A stretch of DNA of 7,364 nucleotides from Methylophilaceae bacterium (GCA_003533095.1 DOEL01000099.1:18181-25544), one strand, 5' to 3'. Numbered from the stretch's first letter, positions 1 through 6,452 are shown. Notes: generated from the letters alone by a model not told the origin. A program made the numbers and translations.

Positions 1-1139
1 TCAGGATTTGACTCTTTATTTAATTCAGAGGCTTTAATGAGTGATCTAATAGCTGTAGGCGCTGTATAAAAGATACTGACTTGATGTTTTTCTATCATTT
101 GCCAAAAGCGGCCTGCGTGAGGAAAGGTTGGAATACCTTCGTATATTAGTTGTGTAGCACCCATAGCAAGAGGCCCATATACAACATAGGTATGCCCTGT
201 AATCCATCCCACATCTGCGGTGCACCAATAAACATCATTTTCTTTAATATCAAAGGTCCATCGCATTGTATTCATGGCATGCAGGAGATAGCCAGCAGAT
301 GAATGTTGAACGCCTTTGGGCGTTCCGGTTGAGCCTGAGGTATAAAGCAAAAAGAGGGGATGTTCAGCATTTACAAAGACAGGATCACATTTTGTAGATT
401 GATTTTTTATAAGATCGTGCCACCAGATTTTTTTAGAATCTAATTCGATAGGATCTTTTGATTTCTTGAGCACTACAGTACCAATGACTGATTCGCAGCC
501 GCCTAAATTAAATGCCTCATCCACTGCTGCTTGGAGAGGTAATGTTTTACCACCTCTAAACTGAATATCAGCTGTGATAACAAGTCTAGCTTGCGCATCT
601 TTAATTCGTTCTTGAATACTTTTTGCTGAAAAACCACCAAATACAACGGAATGCGTTAATCCGATTCTGGCGCATGCAAGCATAGCGACCACTGCTTCAA
701 TTCCCATAGGGAGGTAAATTACAACTCGATCACCCAGATCTAAATTAAAGGTTTTAAGACCATTTGAAAATTGACATACTTTTTCATAAAGCTCTTTGTA
801 GGTGACCTTTGTAACATCCCCGTTATCGGCTTCAAAGATAATCGCAACTTTATTAGGCTGAGTGTTTAAGTGTTTATCAAGACAGTTGTATGAAACATTT
901 AATTCCCCATCTTCAAACCATTTATAAAAAGGGGCATTTGAATCATTAAGTGTTTGCGTAAAAGGTTTTTTCCAGACAATTAATTCACGAGCAAGATCAG
1001 CCCAGAATTGCTCGTAATTTTCATTTGCAGCGACACATAATTTTTCATAATGAGCCATCCCGGATACATTAGCTTGGTCTACAAATGTTTGATCGGGATG
1101 AAATGTTCTATGTTCGCTTAAAACTGACTCAATACCCAT
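1..1139 (-). CDS. acs: Acetyl-CoA synthetase (AMP-forming), N-terminal part, cut by left edge
   Basis: Makes acetyl-CoA from acetate, ATP and CoA through an acetyl-adenylate, in the cytoplasm. My reverse-strand translation is open from the ATG at 1139 to the window edge, giving 379 of the roughly 650 residues usual for the family. The N-terminal Acs region has the [11 protein letters not shown] and YNCLDKHL segments near residues 70-90. The GGFSA segment and the FRGGK segment follow in the CoA/nucleotide-binding region. The adenylation P-loop [11 protein letters not shown] lies at residues 266-276. The acetate-pocket segment [10 protein letters not shown] has its Trp at 312. An in-frame TAA lies eight codons upstream with no other start codon between, so ATG 1139 is well supported. 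No strong Shine-Dalgarno sequence is seen. The C-terminal domain, with the lysine acetylated in other Acs proteins, is outside the window. The gene is divergent from a two-component operon. I see no frameshift. Identity is very secure. Confidence 0.96.
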   Translation of the reverse strand, partial: MGIESVLSEHRTFHPDQTFVDQANVSGMAHYEKLCVAANENYEQFWADLARELIVWKKPFTQTLNDSNAPFYKWFEDGELNVSYNCLDKHLNTQPNKVAIIFEADNGDVTKVTYKELYEKVCQFSNGLKTFNLDLGDRVVIYLPMGIEAVVAMLACARIGLTHSVVFGGFSAKSIQERIKDAQARLVITADIQFRGGKTLPLQAAVDEAFNLGGCESVIGTVVLKKSKDPIELDSKKIWWHDLIKNQSTKCDPVFVNAEHPLFLLYTSGSTGTPKGVQHSSAGYLLHAMNTMRWTFDIKENDVYWCTADVGWITGHTYVVYGPLAMGATQLIYEGIPTFPHAGRFWQMIEKHQVSIFYTAPTAIRSLIKASELNKESNP

Positions 1140-1309
1140 ATGGTTTAAATGACACTTAACTTAAGAAAACAAAAACTATTATTAGTAGTTATTTATTTTA
1201 TGTAAAGCAAAAAAATTGTGCTTCATATATTTTAATTATTTAACGCTTGTGAGCTAGGGTTTATGTGTGGTAAAAGTCATGCATCATATAGTATTAATAT
1301 CAATACACC
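1140..1309. other. Divergent intergenic region between acs and the kinase operon
   Basis: This 170-base AT-rich gap holds the start regions of two divergent genes. It contains the acs promoter candidate and a short perfect inverted repeat CTTAA-C-TTAAG at 1155-1165, which would lie in the acs leader. For the kinase, TATAGT at 1287-1292 is a possible -10 box, but no good -35 lies at the right distance. I cannot identify a response-regulator binding site by eye, though this is where one would be expected if the regulator controls acs or itself. Confidence 0.5.
1178..1206 (-). promoter_or_regulatory. Candidate sigma70 promoter for acs
   Basis: On the minus strand, TTTACA (1206-1201, 5 of 6 matches to TTGACA) is followed after exactly 17 bases by AATAAT (1183-1178, 5 of 6 matches to TATAAT). 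A start of transcription near 1171 would give a leader of about 30 bases before the acs ATG. The region is AT-rich, so a chance match is possible, but the two boxes and their spacing fit well. Confidence 0.5.
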
Positions 1310-3022
1310 ATGAATTTAAGAGTTAGATTAAATCTATTAATTACAGTGATTTTACTGATATTCCTTGTTTCAATGGGTTATACCATTATGAAAGGGTCGA
1401 AGGAATCGATTCAAGAGGGTGTGGAGTCAGCAAATCGCGTGACTATGCAACTCTTGGATACTGTAATTATTAGTTCGGCCCAAAATCCAGAATGGGGTTA
1501 TACCCATGATGTTTTAAAAAAATTTTTAGAAGAGTTGGGCCATGTAAGAAGTAGCGATATTTATCTCTATACACTTCAAGGAGAACTTCTTTATCGTTCG
1601 CCACCTTCTAAATATCGTTCAGATGACTCCCCGCCGCCCAAATGGTTTGAGAATTCTTTAAAACCTAAAGAGCAAATAGATTCTAGAACGATTAGATTTG
1701 GAAAATTGATTGTAAAGACAAATCCTACCGGCGCTATAAGAGAGTCGTGGGCTAAGATGAACCACTTTTTTTGGATCGCATTTATATTTTTTATTTTTTT
1801 AAATATTCTAGTGTATAAGATGCTTGGCTTTTGGTTACGACCTCTTGAGCCTATGGTTGAAGCAATTAATAAAATGGGTGCAGGGGATTTTGAAGCAAGA
1901 CTCCCAAATTTTAATTTGCCTGAATTTGCAACGATAGCGACAAACTTTAATCGTATGGGTGATTCTCTCCAGGCTTCGATTAGAGAAAATCAAAGATTAG
2001 CGTTAATTGCTCAGCAAACTGCTGATGCTATTGTTATTCATGATCTCCAATCTAACATTTCTTTTTGGAACGCTTCAGCTGAAAAAATATTTGGATATTC
2101 TTCAAAGGAAATATTAGGGAAACCAGCTTACATACTTTCATCTAAAGCGGATGAAAAAGATTTAAAGAAAAGCTTTCAATTAATTCATCAGGGTAAATAT
2201 ATTCACAATATTGAAACGCAAAGAATTAAAAAAAATGGTGAAGTTGTAAATGTGGCTTTATCAGCTTCACCTCTCATAGATCCCATCACTAATAAAATTA
2301 TTGGTGATATTTGCAGCATGAGAGATATCAGTGAAAAGAAAATTGCAGAAGAATCAAAATTAAAGCTCGAAGAAAATAGAAAGTTTACTCAATTAATTCA
2401 AAGCCATATTGAAGATGAAAGAAGAAGTTTGGCAAGAGAACTTCATGATGAGTTAGGACAGTATGTATCTGCCATTAAAATTTTTGCAGCCAATATATCA
2501 AATAAAGCTAAAAAGCTATCGCCCGAAATTGAAAAAAATGCAGAATCTGTGATCTCTGCAGCCAATCAAATATATGACGGCATGCATAGTATTATTAAGC
2601 AATTAAGACCCGGGTCTCTTGATAACCTTGGTTTAGCTGAAACTCTCAAGGACACAGTAAATACCTGGCAAAAACAATATCAAGATTTAAAAATACATTT
2701 ATCGATTACTGGGGATCTACATCAGTTAAATGAAACTTTAAATATTAATATTTATCGAATTATCCAAGAGGCCATGAATAATGTACTTAAACATTCGAAA
2801 GCCAAATCTATTGAAATTCATCTAGCAATTAACAAGAAAGGTTTTTTAGAATTAAACTTTAGCGATGATGGAAAAGGAATGGATCTTAAAAAGATAGATA
2901 AAACCAAAAACTTTGGTATTTTAGGCATGCAAGAACGAATTCAGTCCTTGCATGGTTCATTTGAATTAATTTCTAAAAAGAATCAAGGAACACAGATTCT
3001 GATTTCGATACCCACTTCTTAA
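1310..3022 (+). CDS. Membrane PAS sensor histidine kinase (HisKA_3 / NarX-UhpB type)
   Basis: Sensor half of a two-component system: it autophosphorylates on His and passes the phosphate to the regulator encoded next door. The protein has 570 residues. A membrane helix lies at about 7-27, a loop of about 125 residues at 28-151 (presumably periplasmic), and a second helix at about 153-173. A HAMP linker follows at about 173-225, then a PAS domain at about 230-345 and a short linker. The HisKA_3 dimerisation domain has the phospho-accepting His379 in RELHDELGQ. The HATPase has its N box at EAMNN (487-491), the SDDGKGM motif at 518-524 and FGILGM at 535-540. All catalytic motifs are intact. An in-frame TAA lies just upstream of ATG 1310, so the start cannot be earlier; the ribosome site is weak. 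The stop overlaps the ribosome site of the regulator, so the two genes form an operon. The signal is unknown: I do not recognise the extracytoplasmic loop, and the PAS shows no cofactor-defining residue I can name. Confidence 0.93.
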   Translation: MNLRVRLNLLITVILLIFLVSMGYTIMKGSKESIQEGVESANRVTMQLLDTVIISSAQNPEWGYTHDVLKKFLEELGHVRSSDIYLYTLQGELLYRSPPSKYRSDDSPPPKWFENSLKPKEQIDSRTIRFGKLIVKTNPTGAIRESWAKMNHFFWIAFIFFIFLNILVYKMLGFWLRPLEPMVEAINKMGAGDFEARLPNFNLPEFATIATNFNRMGDSLQASIRENQRLALIAQQTADAIVIHDLQSNISFWNASAEKIFGYSSKEILGKPAYILSSKADEKDLKKSFQLIHQGKYIHNIETQRIKKNGEVVNVALSASPLIDPITNKIIGDICSMRDISEKKIAEESKLKLEENRKFTQLIQSHIEDERRSLARELHDELGQYVSAIKIFAANISNKAKKLSPEIEKNAESVISAANQIYDGMHSIIKQLRPGSLDNLGLAETLKDTVNTWQKQYQDLKIHLSITGDLHQLNETLNINIYRIIQEAMNNVLKHSKAKSIEIHLAINKKGFLELNFSDDGKGMDLKKIDKTKNFGILGMQERIQSLHGSFELISKKNQGTQILISIPTS

Positions 3023-3035
3023 AGGACTTAAATTG
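3020..3035 (+). promoter_or_regulatory. Ribosome binding site that decides the TTG start of the response regulator
   Basis: AAAGGA (3021-3026) overlaps the kinase stop TAA (3020-3022) and sits six bases before TTG at 3033. No ATG or GTG lies nearby, and the protein read from TTG begins directly with the receiver-domain beta strand, so TTG is the start. The overlap suggests translational coupling of kinase and regulator. Confidence 0.75.
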
Positions 3036-3671
3036 AGTCAAATTAAAATTTTACTTGTTGATGATCATGCAGTGGTTCGTATGGGCTTTAAGATGCTTAT
3101 CGAGGCCGAAGCAGATATTAGGGTCATAGGTGAAGCTGAAAGTGGCGAAGCCGCCATTAAATTATTTCAAGAGTTAAAGCCAGATATTATTGTAATGGAT
3201 ATAACGATGCCTGGCATTGGAGGCCTTGAAGCCATTGATCGTATCATGGCAAAAGACAAAAATACTAAAATTCTTGTGCTATCAGCTCATGAAGATTCAG
3301 TGCATCCTAAAAGAGTGCTTAATGCCGGTGCGATGGGCTATTTAACAAAAAGAAGTGCTGCTGAAGAGTTGATCAAAGCTATTAAGTCGATCCATCAAGG
3401 TAAACGATATTTGGAGCCAAATATTGCTCAACAAATGGCGATTACACAATTATCAGGAGAAACTAATCCTATAGAAATTCTCTCAGATCGAGAATTTGAA
3501 GTGTTTATGGCTTTAGCAAAAGGGAAAAGTACCAATGATATTGCAGAAACGTTATGTTTAAGTCCTCGAACAGTTGGCACACATTTATATAATATTAAAC
3601 AAAAATTAAATGCCAATAATTCTGCAGAGATTGCTTTGATTGCTATTCGCTGCGGTTTAATTGACCCTTGA
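3033..3671 (+). CDS. NarL/LuxR-family response regulator
   Basis: DNA-binding partner of the kinase just upstream. The protein has 212 residues, the normal size for this family. The receiver domain covers about 1-125, with the acidic pair Asp10-Asp11, the phospho-accepting Asp56 in VMDITMPG, Ser84 and Lys106, so phosphorylation should work. A linker leads to a LuxR-type helix-turn-helix at about 150-212. It begins LSDREFEVF, and its recognition part reads SPRTVGTHLYNIKQKL. The start is TTG with a good AAAGGA site. Its last 15 bases overlap the tail of the convergent transporter gene. Position beside acs suggests acs as one target, by analogy with the CrbR/ErdR regulators; this is inference, since no binding site was recognised. 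Confidence 0.93.
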   Translation: MSQIKILLVDDHAVVRMGFKMLIEAEADIRVIGEAESGEAAIKLFQELKPDIIVMDITMPGIGGLEAIDRIMAKDKNTKILVLSAHEDSVHPKRVLNAGAMGYLTKRSAAEELIKAIKSIHQGKRYLEPNIAQQMAITQLSGETNPIEILSDREFEVFMALAKGKSTNDIAETLCLSPRTVGTHLYNIKQKLNANNSAEIALIAIRCGLIDP

Positions 3672-4520
3672 TTTCAAACTTATATTTGAAGCGATAGCGC
3701 CACTTACAATAATTAAAGTTGCACCTAATATATCTTCAATTCTCATTGTCTCGTTAAAATATAAAAGGCTAATCACACCCGAAAAAACAATTGTTAAGTA
3801 GGATAAAGCCCCTATAACTAGTGTATTACCAAGTCTATACGCGCGAGTCATTGCAATTTGAGCAATGGTAGCTGAGAGACCAAGCGGAATTAGTATCCAC
3901 ATATCACCCCAAGCTAGTTTTTGATAATCTGTAAAACTAATCCATAGCCCTGAACCTAGAGTTGATACAAGGGTAAAATAAAAGACGGTGCGCCAATCAG
4001 GTTCATTCAGTTTACTGAGTTGTATAACGTGAATATAAGCTAGTGCCGCTCCAATTCCAGATACTAGACCTATTGCGCCTGCAAACCAACTTTGCCATTC
4101 ACCGTGGGGATCAAGAATTAATAGAGCACCAATAAATCCACTGATGGTACAAAATAAAATGGATTTTTTAATTTTTTGGTGAGATATAAAAGGCAAAAAA
4201 AATCCAAGAAAAATAGGCGACGTATAATTGAGTGTCATTGCCGAACCTAAATTGAGATGCGCAATAGCATAAAAGAAGAAAGCCAAAGATAAAAAGCCTA
4301 CAACACCACGGTCAATTTGTTTTCTTAGATGTGGGGTTTTAATTTCCTTTTGTCCAATCATGATGTAAATGAAAAGAATCAAAAGACTGATAAATGATCG
4401 ATAGAACACAAGTTCAACGCTTGAAAAATGGTTAGCGCCAAGTTTTACAAATGACCCCATAAGTGAAAAAAAGAAGGTTGCTATGATCATCCATAGCATG
4501 CCCTTTTTTTGATTTGTCAT
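3657..4520 (-). CDS. EamA/DMT-family transporter, 10 membrane helices
   Basis: Inner-membrane carrier of the drug/metabolite transporter superfamily, usually an exporter of amino acids or other small metabolites; the substrate cannot be read from the sequence. The protein has 287 residues, the usual length for two tandem EamA repeats of five helices. The first repeat begins at about residue 8 and contains the FYRSF segment near 39-43 and the NYTSPIF segment near 98-104. The second repeat begins at about 150 and ends with the LGATLIIVSG helix. I chose ATG 4520 because it forms ATGA with the stop of the upstream Rieske gene and starts just before the first helix. A longer reading from 4655 would add 45 residues lying wholly inside the Rieske gene in another frame. 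The overlap implies translational coupling. The 3' end overlaps the convergent response regulator by 15 bp. Confidence 0.9.
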   Translation of the reverse strand: MTNQKKGMLWMIIATFFFSLMGSFVKLGANHFSSVELVFYRSFISLLILFIYIMIGQKEIKTPHLRKQIDRGVVGFLSLAFFFYAIAHLNLGSAMTLNYTSPIFLGFFLPFISHQKIKKSILFCTISGFIGALLILDPHGEWQSWFAGAIGLVSGIGAALAYIHVIQLSKLNEPDWRTVFYFTLVSTLGSGLWISFTDYQKLAWGDMWILIPLGLSATIAQIAMTRAYRLGNTLVIGALSYLTIVFSGVISLLYFNETMRIEDILGATLIIVSGAIASNISLKSRVN

Positions 4521-5635
4521 AGATAGGCAGACATTTCTGATTGATACCATTGATGAAAATGTTTTAATCCATCTTCCAAGGGTTCGTGATAAGGCCCCAT
4601 ATCTTCTTGTTTGTTTTTGAAAAGTAAGCGCCTTCCTTCGTGCATTTTTTCGCAAATGATTTTGTCTTCCAGAGCCGTTTCGTTATAAGCAGCTTGTTGG
4701 GCAGTAATATAGTCTTGATCAAAAAGGATGGTTTCTTCTGGATAATAAAATTCAATAATATTTCTACATTGATCAGTGTTATCTGGAATGAGATGAGAGA
4801 CGACGATGACATTGGGATACCATTCAATCATAAAGAAAGGATATATCGTGAGCCAAATAGCCCCAAATGCTGGACTGTTGTGACCATTTTGTTCATAAAT
4901 CTTCGATTTCCAAATGTCATAAATAGGAGAACTTTGGGCATGATTTTTGTTCCGGAAAGGCACTTTTTGAATAGATGAGAACGATTTAAATTCCCATGTT
5001 AAATCATCGCAGTTCACGATATTGTTGAGCCCCGGATGAAACGCCCATACATGATAATCTTCAAGATAAACTTCAATAAATGTTTTCCAATTAAAATTGT
5101 AATGATCAATTTTGATGCTATGTAATTTGTATGATTCAAAATTTAACAATTGATTTAATTCTTTAAATTCCATCGCATCCTTGATATTTTTTGAAGTCTG
5201 CTTTTGTGTTTGTTTAAAAATGAGATTGTAGATTTCTTCTACTGGAAATGACTCTAAATTTAGACATGGATTTTCCTTAAAGTAAGGTGCGCCTTCCAAT
5301 TTTCCATCAAGACCGTAAGTCCAGCGATGAAGTGGGCAGACGATATGAGATGCTGAACCTTTGTTTTCAAGCATTAGCGCTTGTCTATGACGGCAAATAT
5401 TACTTAATACATTCATTTTTCCATGATTATTTACTAGAACTGCTGCTTGATTTAGTGCGTCTAAAACTTGGTAATTACCGTGCTCTGGAGCCATTAAACG
5501 GTGACCTAAATATTTTGGATATTTATCGAAAATCGCTTTTTTCTCTATCTCAAAAATATTTGGATCGATATAGCTATGGACAGGTAGCTGACTAAAAATC
5601 TTAGCTTGCGAATCAACCGATTTGAGTGTCAACAT
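4517..5635 (-). CDS. Rieske non-haem iron oxygenase, alpha subunit-like
   Basis: Probable terminal oxygenase that uses O2 and electrons from a reductase to hydroxylate or demethylate a substrate in the cytoplasm. The protein has 372 residues. The Rieske 2Fe-2S domain lies at about 40-135, with ligands Cys81 and His83 (CRHR) and Cys100 and His103 (CPLHRW). A Lys/Gln-rich linker at about 134-175 leads to the catalytic domain, which starts with NWKTFIEVYLEDYH. Iron ligands His195 and His200 are visible. Asp324 in ALEDKIICE is the likely third ligand. The bridging position three residues before His195 is Glu192 where naphthalene dioxygenase has Asp. All cofactor ligands are therefore present and the enzyme is probably active. 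I recall similar proteins in other betaproteobacteria, without known substrate. No reductase or ferredoxin gene is in the window. ATG 5635 is the only reasonable start; its ribosome site is weak. The stop overlaps the EamA start. Confidence 0.9.
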   Translation of the reverse strand: MLTLKSVDSQAKIFSQLPVHSYIDPNIFEIEKKAIFDKYPKYLGHRLMAPEHGNYQVLDALNQAAVLVNNHGKMNVLSNICRHRQALMLENKGSASHIVCPLHRWTYGLDGKLEGAPYFKENPCLNLESFPVEEIYNLIFKQTQKQTSKNIKDAMEFKELNQLLNFESYKLHSIKIDHYNFNWKTFIEVYLEDYHVWAFHPGLNNIVNCDDLTWEFKSFSSIQKVPFRNKNHAQSSPIYDIWKSKIYEQNGHNSPAFGAIWLTIYPFFMIEWYPNVIVVSHLIPDNTDQCRNIIEFYYPEETILFDQDYITAQQAAYNETALEDKIICEKMHEGRRLLFKNKQEDMGPYHEPLEDGLKHFHQWYQSEMSAYL

Positions 5636-5806
5636 ACTTGATTATTAACTATGGAGAAATGTTTTTTAAAATCTACGGCAATTTTGCCTTAAATCGGTTT
5701 TTTTGCAAACTTAATTCACCTTTTAAGCCCGCTATCTTGCTTAAATCAGCTATTTGAGCTACTCTCAACGTTTGAATATTTATGCATTTTATAGAGGAGT
5801 TTTTAA
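5636..5806. other. Divergent intergenic region between the Rieske gene and the small-protein operon
   Basis: A 171-base AT-rich gap carrying promoters for both directions. On the plus strand TTGAGC (5754-5759) and TATTTA (5777-5782), 17 bases apart, form a weak promoter candidate for the small-protein operon. A short inverted repeat GGCAA-TT-TTGCC at 5677-5688 lies about 50 bases upstream of the Rieske start and could be an operator; nothing else supports that. I see no convincing minus-strand promoter and no RNA gene. Confidence 0.35.
5793..5799 (+). promoter_or_regulatory. Strong ribosome binding site of the 31-residue gene
   Basis: AGAGGAG is a near-complete Shine-Dalgarno sequence seven bases before ATG 5807. 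Together with the second one at 5901-5905 it is among the best ribosome sites in the window, which argues that the very short gene is translated. Confidence 0.75.
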
Positions 5807-5902
5807 ATGAAAAATCCACTTGATTCAATCTTAGGAACAATCATTTCGGGCTTGGTTTTAACGCTAGTGCTCTACTTTTTTCTTAAAAACTTTATTTTGT
5901 AG
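5807..5902 (+). CDS. Small single-helix membrane protein, 31 residues
   Basis: I do not recognise a family. The reading frame starts MKNPLDSILG, continues as one hydrophobic helix at about residues 8-27 (rich in Ile, Leu, Val and Phe) and ends LKNFIL before a TAG. The pattern is a short polar N-terminus, a single membrane helix and one lysine near the C-terminus. Evidence that it is real: the strong AGAGGAG site, a plausible complete membrane peptide, and tight linkage to the next gene. The ribosome site of that gene overlaps this stop codon, and only 11 bases separate the two frames. It may be a small subunit or stabiliser of the membrane protein that follows, or a leader peptide that couples translation. 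Both are inference. Confidence 0.65.
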   Translation: MKNPLDSILGTIISGLVLTLVLYFFLKNFIL

Positions 5903-5905
5903 GAG
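5901..5905 (+). promoter_or_regulatory. Ribosome binding site of the PuuD-like gene, overlapping the upstream stop
   Basis: AGGAG shares its first two bases with the TAG stop of the 31-residue gene and lies eight bases before ATG 5914. Ribosomes ending the small frame would be placed directly on this site, so translational coupling is likely. Confidence 0.7.
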
Positions 5906-5913
5906 TTTAAATA

Positions 5914-6405
5914 ATGGAATTTATACCTGGACTTGCTAGATGGCTTCATATTGTGGCTGGTATCACATGGATTGGTTTACTTTATTACTTTAACTTAGTG
6001 CAAATTCCTGCATTAAAGGATGCTGCTGCAGATGGCTCAGCTGCTGGTATTACAAAGCATGTGGCGCCTCGCGCTTTATTATGGTTCAGATGGGCTGCTG
6101 TAGCGACTTGGCTTGCAGGCGCTGCAATCTTACAAGAAAACTTTATTAGTGCATTTACTTTGCAAACCGGATATGAAGGCATCGGTATTGGCGCTTGGTT
6201 AGGCACAATTATGCTATTTAATGTCTGGGTTCTCATCTGGCCCAATCAACAAAAGATTCTGGGCATGGTTCAAGCTTCAGACGATGAAAAAGCTAAAGCA
6301 AGAAGAGTGGCCTTTCTTGCATCGAGAACTAATTTAATGCTTTCTCTCCCCATGCTTTTCTTTATGGCGAATGGATTGAGTCATCGCGCATTAATCGGTC
6401 TTTAA
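5914..6405 (+). CDS. Four-helix membrane protein resembling the membrane domain of urate hydroxylase PuuD
   Basis: Integral membrane protein of 163 residues with helices at about 8-28, 54-73, 91-110 and 141-156. The first helix carries the WLHIVAGITWIG segment, which resembles the LH-x-x-x-GI-x-WIG pattern of the PuuD membrane domain (urate oxidase N-terminal family). Other notable segments are RALLWFRW at 53-60, LIWPNQQKILG at 107-117 and the polar ASRTNL at 136-141. His12, His49 and His157 lie near helix ends and could bind haem; that is inference. Full PuuD is about 400 residues with a C-terminal cytochrome c. This protein is less than half as long and has no CXXCH motif, so urate hydroxylation should not be assumed. 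No purine-catabolism gene is nearby. The start has a good AGGAG site and the gene ends just before a terminator. The resemblance is fairly secure; the function is unknown. Confidence 0.75.
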   Translation: MEFIPGLARWLHIVAGITWIGLLYYFNLVQIPALKDAAADGSAAGITKHVAPRALLWFRWAAVATWLAGAAILQENFISAFTLQTGYEGIGIGAWLGTIMLFNVWVLIWPNQQKILGMVQASDDEKAKARRVAFLASRTNLMLSLPMLFFMANGLSHRALIGL

Positions 6406-6423
6406 TTTAATTTAAGCTGAAAT

Positions 6424-6447
6424 AAACGGAGGCTTAAGCCTCCGTTT
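6424..6447 (+). terminator. Rho-independent terminator after the PuuD-like gene
   Basis: A perfect 24-base palindrome: a 10-bp stem (AAACGGAGGC pairing with GCCTCCGTTT) around the loop TTAA. It is followed by a U-rich but interrupted tail (TTTGTGTTTAT). It starts 18 bases after the stop of the PuuD-like gene and ends 24 bases before the argD start, so it separates the two units. Confidence 0.85.
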
Positions 6448-6452
6448 GTGTT

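Noticed and set aside
46..228. 60-residue minus-strand frame inside acs
   Set aside because: It lies in another frame of the clear Acs coding sequence, is rich in Cys, Tyr and Arg with no family pattern, and has no ribosome site. It is a shadow.
3428..3616. 62-residue minus-strand frame opposite the response regulator
   Set aside because: It is fully antisense to the conserved helix-turn-helix region and has no recognisable features.
3673..3690. Hairpin TTCAAA-loop-TTTGAA near the convergent junction, considered as a terminator
   Set aside because: The 6-bp stem is AT-rich and weak, there is no T-run after it in either direction, and it lies within the transporter coding sequence.
4521..4655. 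45-residue N-terminal extension of the EamA transporter
   Set aside because: It is Arg/Lys-rich sequence in the wrong frame of the Rieske gene. The ATGA overlap and the start of the first helix favour ATG 4520.
4564..4827. 87-residue minus-strand frame inside the Rieske gene
   Set aside because: It is an alternative frame of a gene with all cofactor ligands in the main frame; there is no ribosome site or family pattern.
4640..4978. 112-residue plus-strand frame opposite the Rieske gene
   Set aside because: It is antisense to conserved catalytic-domain sequence and does not look like a real protein.
5287..5595. 102-residue plus-strand frame opposite the Rieske domain
   Set aside because: It is antisense to the CxH and CxxH motifs of the Rieske domain; the composition is that of a mirror frame.
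5677..5688. GGCAA-TT-TTGCC inverted repeat, considered as a terminator
   Set aside because: The stem is only 5 bp with a 2-base centre, and the T-run follows at the wrong distance. Kept only as a possible operator.
5985..6245. 86-residue minus-strand frame opposite the PuuD-like gene
   Set aside because: It is a shadow of an Ala-rich membrane gene with a good ribosome site on the other strand.
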